Source: Spirosoma arboris (lineage in GTDB: Bacteria > Bacteroidota > Bacteroidia > Cytophagales > Spirosomataceae). Taken from it: a DNA stretch of 64,000 nt. The DNA lies in NCBI RefSeq assembly GCF_009754945.1, contig NZ_WPIN01000009.1, positions 124,001-188,000 of the forward strand, in the 5' to 3' direction. Position numbers and translations under genes: made by a program. Shown one piece after another: positions 16,641 to 24,413 of the stretch (the first letter of the stretch is position 1; each line of letters starts with the position of its first letter). Under the pieces are notes generated by a model. That model ran no database searches and had not been told where the DNA came from. It saw only the letters and a list, made by a program, of their open reading frames with translations.

Positions 16641-18656
16641 CTACTTCACTACTTTCAGGACGACAGCACCTAGCGGTGGCACATTCACCTGAATTGATTG
16701 AGGCCGGCCGTGCCACATTTCTTCATCGCTTGCAATGGGCGAGCTGTTACTAATACCACTACCATAAAACTCACTGGCATCACTATTAAACAACTCCTGA
16801 TATGATCCTGCTGATGGTACACCAATGCGGTAATTGGAGCGCGGAATAGGGGTCATATTCAATACAATAAGTAGCGTGTCTTCGGGATTATTGCCTTTGC
16901 GACAATAGGTAACCACCGTATTTTCACGGTCGGTGGTGTCAATCCATTCAAAGCCATCGGCGCTAAAATTGCGTTCGTATAATGCTGGTTCGGATTTGTA
17001 CAGTTTATTTAACGCTTTTACACAAGCAGCCATGCCTTTGTGTGGGCCGTGGTCTAGCAGATGCCAGTCGAGGCTGTTGTCAAATTTCCATTCGGATGTT
17101 TGCCCGAACTCACCACCCATAAATAACAGTTTGGTGCCGGAGTGTGTAAACATATAGGAGAATAACAACCTCAGATTGGCAAATCGCTGCCACTCATCGC
17201 CAGGCATTTTACCCACCAGCGACTTCTTGCCATACACTACTTCATCGTGCGAGAGGGGCAGCATGAAGTTCTCCGTGAAGGCATAAATCGTACTGAAGGT
17301 TAGCTCGTCCTGGTGAAACTTGCGGAAAGCCGGATCACGCTCAAAATATCGGAGCGTGTCGTTCATCCAACCCATCATCCACTTCATGCCAAAGCCCAAC
17401 CCACCCGTATATACCGGTCTTGATACGCCGGGGAAAGCAGTAGATTCTTCGGCAATCGTCTGTGTATCAGGAAATTCTTTGTAAATGGCTTCGTTGATTT
17501 CTTTGAAGAGCGAAATTGTATCCAGATTTTCGCGACCGCCATACATATTGGGCTCCCATTCACCTGCGTTACGAGAGTAATCCAAATAAAGCATCGACGC
17601 AACTGCATCAACCCGTAAGCCATCAGCATGACAACGGTCGAGCCAGAACAGGGCGTTACTTAACAGGAACGATCGTACTTCGGGTCGGCTATAATTGAAG
17701 ACATAGCTTTTCCAGTCGGGGTGATACCCTTTCCGCATGTCGGGATGTTCGTACAGATGCGATCCGTCGAACTCATATAATCCGTGTGCATCGCCAGGGA
17801 AGTGGGAAGGAACCCAGTCCAGCAATACACCGACGCCTGCTTGGTGCAGTCTATCAACGAGTTGCATAAAATCCTGTGGCGTACCGAAACGACTGCTAGG
17901 GGCAAAGTAGCCCGTGATCTGGTAGCCCCACGAGGGTGCGTAAGGATACTGCATAACAGGCATGAACTCAACGTGCGTAAAGCCCATATCCTGCAGGTAT
18001 GGCACCAGTGCATCGGCAATTTCGCCATAGCTCAACTCCCGTTCAGGGTTGCCTGGATCACGTCGCCAGGAAGCCATATGCATTTCATAAACCGAAATAG
18101 GCGCATTGAGTGCATTTTTGGCTTGGCGGCTGGTCATCCAATCCTGGTCATTCCATTCGTAGTAGGTATCCCAAACTACAGAAGCTGTTTTCGGCGGAAC
18201 CTCCCACCAGTGGGCGTACGGATCACCTTTTTCCAGCTCACGTCCACTTTCGTGAACGATGAAATACTTATAGGTTTCGCCCCGACCAATATTTGGGATG
18301 AAGCCTTCCCAAATGCCCGACGAATCCCACCGAACATTTAACGGATGACTGCCTTTATCCCAGCCGTTGAAATTGCCCATAATAGCCACGTAACGGGCCG
18401 AAGGCGCCCATACAGCGAAGTAAGTGCCTATAACACCATTGTATTCAACAACATGCGATCCGAATTTTTCGTAAAGCCGCTGATGCTTCCCCGAGCGAAA
18501 CAAATGAATATCGAAATCGGTGAAGCGGGAATAAGGGCCGTCGATATGGGCTGGTGTTTCGGCTGGAGCCGATTCGGTGATTATTGGTTCGGATGAGGTG
18601 GGCTGTATCGACGAATCGGGTTGAGCCGGGGGCGTAGTCGTTTTGCGTTTTGCCAT
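16641..18656 (-). CDS. glgB: 1,4-alpha-glucan branching enzyme
   Basis: 671 residues. A Pro/Ser/Thr-rich tail (1-35) precedes the CBM48/isoamylase-like N domain (about 60-150) and the GH13 barrel. The catalytic nucleophile is Asp350 in DGLRVDAVASM, the acid/base Glu is in TIAEEST (403-404), and the third Asp lies in LSHDEVVYGK. It moves alpha-1,4 chain segments into alpha-1,6 branches of glycogen. The N1 module found in longer GlgB proteins is absent. It is the last gene of a same-strand run that starts with maltokinase at 21234, which suggests glycogen made by the maltose-1-phosphate (GlgE) route, though glgE and treS are not in the window. Confidence 0.93.
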   Translation of the reverse strand: MAKRKTTTPPAQPDSSIQPTSSEPIITESAPAETPAHIDGPYSRFTDFDIHLFRSGKHQRLYEKFGSHVVEYNGVIGTYFAVWAPSARYVAIMGNFNGWDKGSHPLNVRWDSSGIWEGFIPNIGRGETYKYFIVHESGRELEKGDPYAHWWEVPPKTASVVWDTYYEWNDQDWMTSRQAKNALNAPISVYEMHMASWRRDPGNPERELSYGEIADALVPYLQDMGFTHVEFMPVMQYPYAPSWGYQITGYFAPSSRFGTPQDFMQLVDRLHQAGVGVLLDWVPSHFPGDAHGLYEFDGSHLYEHPDMRKGYHPDWKSYVFNYSRPEVRSFLLSNALFWLDRCHADGLRVDAVASMLYLDYSRNAGEWEPNMYGGRENLDTISLFKEINEAIYKEFPDTQTIAEESTAFPGVSRPVYTGGLGFGMKWMMGWMNDTLRYFERDPAFRKFHQDELTFSTIYAFTENFMLPLSHDEVVYGKKSLVGKMPGDEWQRFANLRLLFSYMFTHSGTKLLFMGGEFGQTSEWKFDNSLDWHLLDHGPHKGMAACVKALNKLYKSEPALYERNFSADGFEWIDTTDRENTVVTYCRKGNNPEDTLLIVLNMTPIPRSNYRIGVPSAGSYQELFNSDASEFYGSGISNSSPIASDEEMWHGRPQSIQVNVPPLGAVVLKVVK

Positions 18657-18738
18657 AGGTTAAAAGGGTAGTGCGCTCATTGTAGAACGGAATAGGAGTC
18701 GGAAAGTTAGAAAAAAAGCGGGAGGGTCAAAGAGGCTA

Positions 18739-19245
18739 TTATTTTTCGCCGGAGATAGTTCGTTTGAACGACTCGTAGATCGCCATGAAATGCGGATTGT
18801 CAAACCGGGATATTAGTTCAACCGAATAAGCCATACCTTCTTCGTCGATACCAAGTGGTACATTAAGTTTGACAAAGATTTCGGCTTTGTAGCGTCCGAA
18901 CCAACGATCAAATAATTTTCGGCGTGAATCAGCCTTAGAATCGGAGTCATCGCAGATATAAATAACGACCCGCTTGTGAGCTTTAAAAAAATCGGCGACG
19001 ATTGATCGAATCGTCGCCGACATGAGTGCATCAACCGGTGGTAGTTTGGGTTCGTATGGATTGTAGGTCAGTACAATGACCATTTCGAAGACAAGAGCTT
19101 CAAATTCTGGATTATCGACTAAATAACCGCTAGGCTTGAATTTGATTTCATATTCTGCTCCGAAGCGCGTTTCAAAAATGTAAATTGACTGTGGGCCACC
19201 AACAAACGTAAAATTATAACTCGATAATGGTTGTTCCACGTTCAA
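18739..19245 (-). CDS. Conserved protein of unknown function, possibly DUF6169-type
   Basis: 168 residues, no signal peptide or membrane segment. The N-terminal half is beta-rich (SYNFTFVGGPQSIYIFETRF then YEIKFKPSGY) and the second half is alpha/beta with VVIYICDDSDSKADSRRKLF and RWFGRYK. The pattern recalls small Bacteroidota proteins grouped as DUF6169; I cannot confirm this by eye. Its start lies 32 bp inside the end of the 66-residue gene upstream, so the two are translationally coupled. Both are placed between maltokinase and glgB. Confidence 0.65.
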   Translation of the reverse strand: MNVEQPLSSYNFTFVGGPQSIYIFETRFGAEYEIKFKPSGYLVDNPEFEALVFEMVIVLTYNPYEPKLPPVDALMSATIRSIVADFFKAHKRVVIYICDDSDSKADSRRKLFDRWFGRYKAEIFVKLNVPLGIDEEGMAYSVELISRFDNPHFMAIYESFKRTISGEK

Positions 19246-19414
19246 TATTGCGTCGTTTTAGTTCTTCAAATGCAGCTATGATCATTGGGTCGGTTTTCGC
19301 TTCCTCTATCATTTCCTGCTGCTCTTTCCGCTTTCGGGCCATCCAGGCACGGGCGAATTCCAGCCGGTATTGTGCCTTGGCTTGTTCGTCGGGAGTAAGC
19401 GTTTCGGTGTTCAT
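19214..19414 (-). CDS. Small charged helical protein, partner of the 18739 gene
   Basis: 66 residues, almost entirely predicted helix and rich in Glu, Lys and Arg (KRKEQQEMIEEAKTDPMIIA). No family recognised. The last 32 bp overlap the start of the 168-residue gene, so the pair is expressed together and the products may bind each other. The two-gene layout resembles toxin-antitoxin arrangements, but neither protein shows a known toxin fold, so I do not make that call. Confidence 0.6.
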   Translation of the reverse strand: MNTETLTPDEQAKAQYRLEFARAWMARKRKEQQEMIEEAKTDPMIIAAFEELKRRNIERGTTIIEL

Positions 19415-19434
19415 GGCGTTTCCTGTCTATATGC

Positions 19435-19442
19435 CAAATGTA
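19435..19442 (-). promoter_or_regulatory. -7 promoter element before the 66-residue gene
   Basis: The minus strand reads TACATTTG, matching TAnnTTTG, 20 bp upstream of the ATG at 19414. No convincing -33 TTTG is present. If real, the small gene pair and possibly glgB have their own promoter, apart from maltokinase. Confidence 0.3.
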
Positions 19443-19557
19443 ACGTTTTTTGATAAAATGATGTTCCTCGCAATTTTATCAGGTTTGTCGCTCAACTAGC
19501 ACACCTTTTTGGCAAATCACGCAGTTATTGTATGATTTGCAGAGGCTAGAGTAAACG

Positions 19558-21234
19558 TTATGCTCCCTTCGTTTGGAGCAAACCCGTTTGTAGCATCGGT
19601 ACATCGGGAACAGAATGGCCGTCGCTCAGGCGAATTTTTTCAATTTCACGTACGACATCAATGATACCTTTGAGGGGAATTTTTACCCAGGCCGGTCGGT
19701 AGCTGATTTCGTAACCTAACTCATAGACCGCCTTTTCGAGCAGATAAATCAGAAGCAGAAAATTGATTTCACTGTTGTTTTTGAATAGTGGGTGCGGTGC
19801 TCCAAAAACATCCAGATAGGCATCCAGAAACGTGTCGCGAATCAGATAAAACCAGCGATCCGATACCCGCTGCAGATGGTCAGGATCAAGATTGTCAGTT
19901 TCTGTCGAATTGAATAATTTGGCCGATACCGCATAATGATACGATCGAATCATTCCCGCCACATCTTTGAGGGGTGAGTGCTTGATTTTTCGTTCGGTAA
20001 TCGTGCTTTCTGGCTCTCCTTCGAAGTCGATAATCACAAAATCGGTGGCTGTGGCCAAAACCTGACCAAGGTGATAGTCGCCATGAATCCGGATGCGGAG
20101 TGAATCGAGCGGGCGGGTCCGGAAGTCGGCAATGAACGTTTCGATCATTTCTTTAGCTTCCATAAATACCCATGCCAACCGCTGTGCCAGCGGATCGAGT
20201 TTGGTGTAATTGTCAATCAATAGCGCATAGCGCCGTTCGAGCAAATCTTCGAATCGTTTGATCAAAAACGCACGATACTCATCGGTGAAAGGCTCTGGAG
20301 CAAATGCTAGATCGGCGGGTTCGCCTTCCCGAGTCGGTTTGTATAGGGCGCAGTGCATTTCTCCCGTTCGCTTCCCTAACAATTCAACTTTATCAAATAC
20401 ATCTTCTCGAATGGCAAACATGCGCTGGGGCACACCATACAAAAAATCATTCAGATAGTCACCCGTTTGCATCCAGGAGTCTTTATCATTTGGGACCATA
20501 CGCTGTACCATCCCCAGCGTTACATCGGGCCGAGCTGACCCGTCGGCATTGGTCTGTTTCCAGATAATGCTGCCTCCAAAGGCAGGAATGTGGGTAAAGT
20601 TGCTTTCGTCGGTCAAAAACGCGACCATGTCCACTTCGGGGTTGGTTTCCTCAAAGAGTTTACGATAGAGTTTTAAGAAATACTTATCCCCAAAGGTCAT
20701 AGCCGAGTTGCTCGAATCGACCGGTAATACCCGCGATGTCAGGTTGTCGTCGCCTTCTTCTAGGCCTTTGCCCCGGTGAAAAGCCAGTTTTCCGGTGGCT
20801 TGTGGTATAGTTTGATTCTGATAAATCGCTGTAAATAAGACCTGCCGAAACCGTTCATCGTAAATGGCATCAATTAAAAGTCCGGCTTGTCCATCTAGCT
20901 CCAATTCGCCGATACGGCCTTTTTGAGGAATCTCCGCTAGCTCTTCAGCGCCTGTTTTTGTGAGAAACGACACCGGCAAGAGATAATGTTCAGGAACGCC
21001 ATCAGCATAACTGGCTTCCAGAATTAACAGGAACGATACATCACCATCGGGTAGAAGTAATGAGTGAATCGTTTGTACCGAAAAACCGGTTTGCTGGCGT
21101 GCTTTTCCTGCAAACCAACGGCATGTATTCACATAGGGTGGTAACAGGGTTTGGGTCAGTATTGTCCAGAAAGCGGTATCGGAGGCAGTTTTAGGCCAGG
21201 CAGTTGAAGAAGGTAAGAGGTTTGTTGTAAGCAT
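19558..21234 (-). CDS. mak: Maltokinase, stand-alone
   Basis: 558 residues. Maltokinase uses ATP to make maltose 1-phosphate, the donor for GlgE in glycogen or alpha-glucan synthesis. The N-terminal cap is visible in CRWFAGKARQQTGF (about residue 38), and the kinase core in the segment RIRIHGDYHLGQVL with VIIDFEGEPES, which matches the HGDxHxGQ catalytic loop and IDFEG metal motif of the family. It is longer than the roughly 450-residue actinobacterial enzymes and is not fused to trehalose synthase. It heads a same-strand run that ends with glgB. Confidence 0.85.
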   Translation of the reverse strand: MLTTNLLPSSTAWPKTASDTAFWTILTQTLLPPYVNTCRWFAGKARQQTGFSVQTIHSLLLPDGDVSFLLILEASYADGVPEHYLLPVSFLTKTGAEELAEIPQKGRIGELELDGQAGLLIDAIYDERFRQVLFTAIYQNQTIPQATGKLAFHRGKGLEEGDDNLTSRVLPVDSSNSAMTFGDKYFLKLYRKLFEETNPEVDMVAFLTDESNFTHIPAFGGSIIWKQTNADGSARPDVTLGMVQRMVPNDKDSWMQTGDYLNDFLYGVPQRMFAIREDVFDKVELLGKRTGEMHCALYKPTREGEPADLAFAPEPFTDEYRAFLIKRFEDLLERRYALLIDNYTKLDPLAQRLAWVFMEAKEMIETFIADFRTRPLDSLRIRIHGDYHLGQVLATATDFVIIDFEGEPESTITERKIKHSPLKDVAGMIRSYHYAVSAKLFNSTETDNLDPDHLQRVSDRWFYLIRDTFLDAYLDVFGAPHPLFKNNSEINFLLLIYLLEKAVYELGYEISYRPAWVKIPLKGIIDVVREIEKIRLSDGHSVPDVPMLQTGLLQTKGA

Positions 21235-21507
21235 GTAAGGACGGCATGATTGGTAGCCGGAATAAATCAGTTTTACGAAAAATGGTGTAATCGATAGTAT
21301 GTAAACTTGTTACAGTCAAAAATTTCCTGAATATAGAACAAAAAAATTGATGCGATGGAAGGCCAACTGCGATTCAGACGAGCAATAGATCAATGAATAG
21401 TACGGATATGGGATATGTTTTTAACCGATACCTAAAATTAATTGTATCTTGATCTTTATAGACGATAATTTGAGCTGAACAGCACAACCTTGTCTTATAA
21501 GAATGCC

Positions 21508-21515
21508 TAGTTTTG
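21508..21515 (+). promoter_or_regulatory. -7 promoter element in the 386-bp divergent spacer (21235-21620)
   Basis: TAGTTTTG fits TAnnTTTG; a TTG lies 15 bp upstream at 21490-21492, closer than the usual 19. It would drive the TPR lipoprotein gene with a leader of about 100 bases. The rest of the spacer between maltokinase and this gene is AT-rich and shows nothing else I can name. Confidence 0.3.
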
Positions 21516-21620
21516 TTCTATTAATCAATGAGTTGTATTTTAAGGCGAGACAATGATGACTGTATGCGACTTCCTGAAATACTAACCAGATATAGACAGG
21601 TTTCTTTAGTTGTCCGAACC

Positions 21621-23363
21621 ATGAACATACGCAGGCAATCACCATCGGGTTGGCTGAACTGCATATTATTGGGTTTATATCTACTGATAAGTTGCCAATC
21701 TCAACAGAAACCCGCCGATAGCTTACCTACTTCGATCGTTATCTGTCGGACGGCCCCGATGGACAAAGCCTGGTATAGTTCCGGCAAAAAAGCCCTGCTT
21801 TTCGAGGGATTAGGCAATATAAATTTCCCCATTACTACCCGAAGTTCTGACGCTCAACGGTATTTCAATCAAGGATTGATGCTGGCTGTAGGGTTCAATC
21901 ATGCCGAAGCAGCTCGTTCATTTTACGAAGCGACCCGGTTGGATTCAACCTGTGCTATGGCATACTGGGGCTTTAGCTATGTGCTGGGACCAAACTATAA
22001 TGCGGGTATGGAACCTGATAACTACGAGCGAGCGTATGTTGCTATCCAGCGGGCGATTCAATTGTCGGGAAGTTGTACCGACAAAGAAAAGGCACTGATC
22101 GCTGCGTTGGCGAAGCGCTATCCAGCTAAGCCCGTCGATGACCGGAAACCCTACGATCTGGCTTATTCTAATTCCATAAAACAAGTTTATGAACGGTTTC
22201 CTGACGACGCGGATATTGCCGGTTTTTATGCCGAATCGTTAATGGACCTACATCCCTGGGATTTGTGGGAGAAAGATGGGCGACCGAAGCCGTGGACACC
22301 CGCTATAGTTTCGACTTTGGAGAAGTTAATGGCACGTAACCCTGAGCATATTGCGTTGAATCACTATTACATTCACGCGGTAGAAGCCTCTCAAACGCCA
22401 GAACGAGGGTTAACGAGTGCAAAAATACTTGGTAAGGTAGCGCCAAAGGCCAGTCATTTAGTACACATGCCATCGCACATTTACATCCGAACAGGTGACT
22501 ATCACGAAGGCTCATTAGCCAATCTGTTGGCAGTACGTGTGGACAGTACATACCTAATGGACGTACATGCACAAGGGGCTTTTCCACTGGCCTATTTTCC
22601 GCATAACTATCATCTGTTAGTCGCTACAGCCACGCTTGACGGGGATTATACTTGGGCAATGAGTTCCGCAAAAAAAGTGGCCGACAATACGAATAAAACG
22701 TTGATGGCCGAACCGTCCTGGTGCTTTCTTCAGCATTTCTACACCATTCCTTATTACGTGGGCATTAAGTTTTCAAAATGGGACGAACTACTTCGATTAT
22801 CCAAAGCTGACACTGTTCGATTAACCTATCCGATGGCCATACGCCACTACGCCCGCGGTCTGGCACTAGCTGGGAAACAGCAACTCCCGAAAGCAAAACT
22901 GGAACTGCAACAACTTGATAGGCTGGCGACTAATGTGGATATGGCTAAACTAACTGTCAGCCCTATTAACTCAATGCGTTCCATTCTGGAAATTGCCCGT
23001 CGTGTGCTTAGGGCCGAAATCCTATCGAATGAAGGTCAATTAGAGAGTAGCATTAACTTGTTACAGGAAGCTGTTGCGCTGGAAGATGCCTTAGGCTACG
23101 ATGAACCACCCGATTGGTTCTTTTCGGTACGTCATAACTTAGGCGCCGTTTTGCTGAAAGCCAAACGGTATAGTGAAGCAGAAGCGGTTTTTGCTAAAGA
23201 TTTGACAGTATTTCCGCGCAATGGCTGGGCGTTGTCGGGCCTTTATCAAGCGCAACTGAGTCAGGGCTTTACCGAAAAAGCGCAGCAAACAAATGCTTTA
23301 TTGACTAAAGCTTGGAAATGGGCCGATAAGGACTTGAAATCAGGCAAAACGAGCCGCTTATAA
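21621..23363 (+). CDS. TPR-repeat lipoprotein
   Basis: 580 residues from the ATG at 21621 (MNIRRQS), chosen because it places a lipoprotein signal correctly: hydrophobic LLGLYLLISC with the lipobox LISC near residue 24. The mature protein is helical with tetratricopeptide-like repeats: FNQGLMLAVGFNHAEAARSF, SCAMAYWGFSYVLGP-type segments, and clear C-terminal units (NLGAVLLKAKRYSEAEAVF). Such proteins act as periplasmic or surface scaffolds. No partner is evident: it stands alone between the divergent maltokinase gene and a convergent secreted-protein gene. Confidence 0.8.
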   Translation: MNIRRQSPSGWLNCILLGLYLLISCQSQQKPADSLPTSIVICRTAPMDKAWYSSGKKALLFEGLGNINFPITTRSSDAQRYFNQGLMLAVGFNHAEAARSFYEATRLDSTCAMAYWGFSYVLGPNYNAGMEPDNYERAYVAIQRAIQLSGSCTDKEKALIAALAKRYPAKPVDDRKPYDLAYSNSIKQVYERFPDDADIAGFYAESLMDLHPWDLWEKDGRPKPWTPAIVSTLEKLMARNPEHIALNHYYIHAVEASQTPERGLTSAKILGKVAPKASHLVHMPSHIYIRTGDYHEGSLANLLAVRVDSTYLMDVHAQGAFPLAYFPHNYHLLVATATLDGDYTWAMSSAKKVADNTNKTLMAEPSWCFLQHFYTIPYYVGIKFSKWDELLRLSKADTVRLTYPMAIRHYARGLALAGKQQLPKAKLELQQLDRLATNVDMAKLTVSPINSMRSILEIARRVLRAEILSNEGQLESSINLLQEAVALEDALGYDEPPDWFFSVRHNLGAVLLKAKRYSEAEAVFAKDLTVFPRNGWALSGLYQAQLSQGFTEKAQQTNALLTKAWKWADKDLKSGKTSRL

Positions 23364-23385
23364 ATTATGGCTGGTTCAGACTGGT

Positions 23386-23432
23386 ATCAAATCAAAACCC
23401 GTCCTCAGTCTGAGGACGGGTTTTGATTTGAT
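23386..23432. terminator. Bidirectional terminator
   Basis: 23-bp perfect arms (23386-23408 and 23410-23432) around one base, with a GC-rich core (CCCGTCCTCAG) and A/T flanks giving T-rich ends on both strands. It serves the TPR lipoprotein gene and the convergent secreted-protein gene. Confidence 0.85.
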
Positions 23433-23447
23433 GGTGAACGGTGAAAT

Positions 23448-23846
23448 TTAGTTAATCGAAATAAGGCGGCTAGGCGCACTGGGTTGATTCGTTGAGATGG
23501 TCACTGTTTGAGTGGTTGTTTCCACCCCATTGCTCACTTCAACCTGATAAACCCCGTCGGCCAGTTCACTCAGATTCAGCCGTACTCGGTAATTGCGTTC
23601 GTTTTTGCCGACATGTTGCGTGTACAATACTTTTCCATCAGCTCCTTTTAGGCGAACATCAACAGCACCGCCTTTTTCTTTGTCCAACGCAATGTTCAGT
23701 TGGCCATTTGGAGTCGAGTAAATCCCGGTTTTATAAGCTGCTGCGGTAGTTGGTCGAGTGCCTGGGTTTGTATGGGCGAATGAAGCGGCAGAAGTAACGA
23801 TACCCAAAGTAAGAGCTACTGCGAGCGATTTGATGAGGGTTTTCAT
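23448..23846 (-). CDS. Small secreted beta-sandwich protein, duplicate A
   Basis: 132 residues with a signal peptide ending near ASFA (residue 24). The mature part (about 40-125) is beta-rich: GQLNIALDKEKGGAVDVRLK, then LSELADGVYQVEVSNG, resembling the small Ig-like sorting or adhesion domains of Bacteroidota secreted proteins. Function unknown. It differs from the copy at 28731 at only five residues (25, 34, 47, 72 and 114). Both sit next to the hybrid regulator gene and share the same upstream region, so they probably respond to the same signal. Confidence 0.8.
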   Translation of the reverse strand: MKTLIKSLAVALTLGIVTSAASFAHTNPGTRPTTAAAYKTGIYSTPNGQLNIALDKEKGGAVDVRLKGADGKVLYTQHVGKNERNYRVRLNLSELADGVYQVEVSNGVETTTQTVTISTNQPSAPSRLISIN

Positions 23847-23863
23847 GGGGTTTATGCGTTTAT

Positions 23864-23899
23864 GTTGTTGTGTACTGTTCTAAGTTGTTGTGTACTGTT
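23864..23899. promoter_or_regulatory. Two 16-bp direct repeats upstream of duplicate A
   Basis: GTTGTTGTGTACTGTT occurs at 23864-23879 and 23884-23899, a 20-bp period (two helical turns), ending 18 bp from the start codon. A minus-strand TACATTTG element (23927-23934) lies further upstream, so the repeats would be in the 5' leader. The same arrangement is kept upstream of duplicate B. Candidate regulator-binding or leader RNA element. Confidence 0.45.
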
Positions 23900-23926
23900 T
23901 AGCGGGGTTTTTCCCGATTGATGAGT

Positions 23927-23934
23927 CAAATGTA
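23927..23934 (-). promoter_or_regulatory. -7 promoter element for duplicate A
   Basis: The minus strand reads TACATTTG (TAnnTTTG), about 80 bp before the ATG. No good -33 element at the standard spacing. The same element is at 29210-29217 before duplicate B. Confidence 0.35.
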
Positions 23935-24134
23935 TGGGTAATAGCTGGTACTATGTATAGCAAACTACTGGAACGGTTAGCCAACTGGATGAGTGGTGGG
24001 AAATAAGGGATGATTGAGGGAATGGTACAGGCTCGTTTTGGTTATGAACGAACTGAATAAGCCGTATGCAGTATTCTATGGAGCTTTTTGTTGGCGAATT
24101 CTAACTGGTCGTAGCTAATCGCTTTAAAAGAAAA

Positions 24135-24179
24135 AGAGTGGAAGACACAAACACCGTAGTGCAGTATGTCTTCCACTCT
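24135..24179 (-). terminator. Terminator of the hybrid regulator gene, in a 395-bp spacer
   Basis: 13-bp arms AGAGTGGAAGACA (24135-24147) and its complement (24167-24179). On the minus strand the stem is followed by TTTTTCTTTT, a good rho-independent end for the 24414-28502 gene, 235 bp past its stop. The remainder of 24019-24413 shows no gene or recognisable element. Confidence 0.65.
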
Positions 24180-24413
24180 GGAAGGATAGGCAAAAAAAGT
24201 CCCCAACTTGAAAGGTGTTGCCCATTAGGAAACATGTTCAGTTGGAGATTCGGCTCACTACTTAAAAATGGTGTGGATAGAATTAGTTAATATGTGGATA
24301 GGTTAGCTTGAGCTATCAAATTTCGCCTGTTATCCTCAGACGGGCTTTCTGATTTGGGTCAAATTCTATCGTATTGGGGACATTGGGGCAATGAAAGCCG
24401 TGAATAGGACCGA

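Larger units (their letters stand above)
23446..24018. repeat. 573-bp direct duplication, copy 1
   Basis: This stretch matches 28729-29301 with a constant offset of 5,283 bp and no insertion or deletion, in the same orientation. It covers one whole secreted-protein gene and about 170 bp upstream of it. The sequences just outside, including the terminators, are unrelated. Confidence 0.9.

Noticed and set aside
19214..19414. The 66- and 168-residue gene pair as a toxin-antitoxin system
   Set aside because: The overlap is suggestive, but neither protein has a recognisable toxin or DNA-binding fold. YefM-YoeB is the only clear pair.
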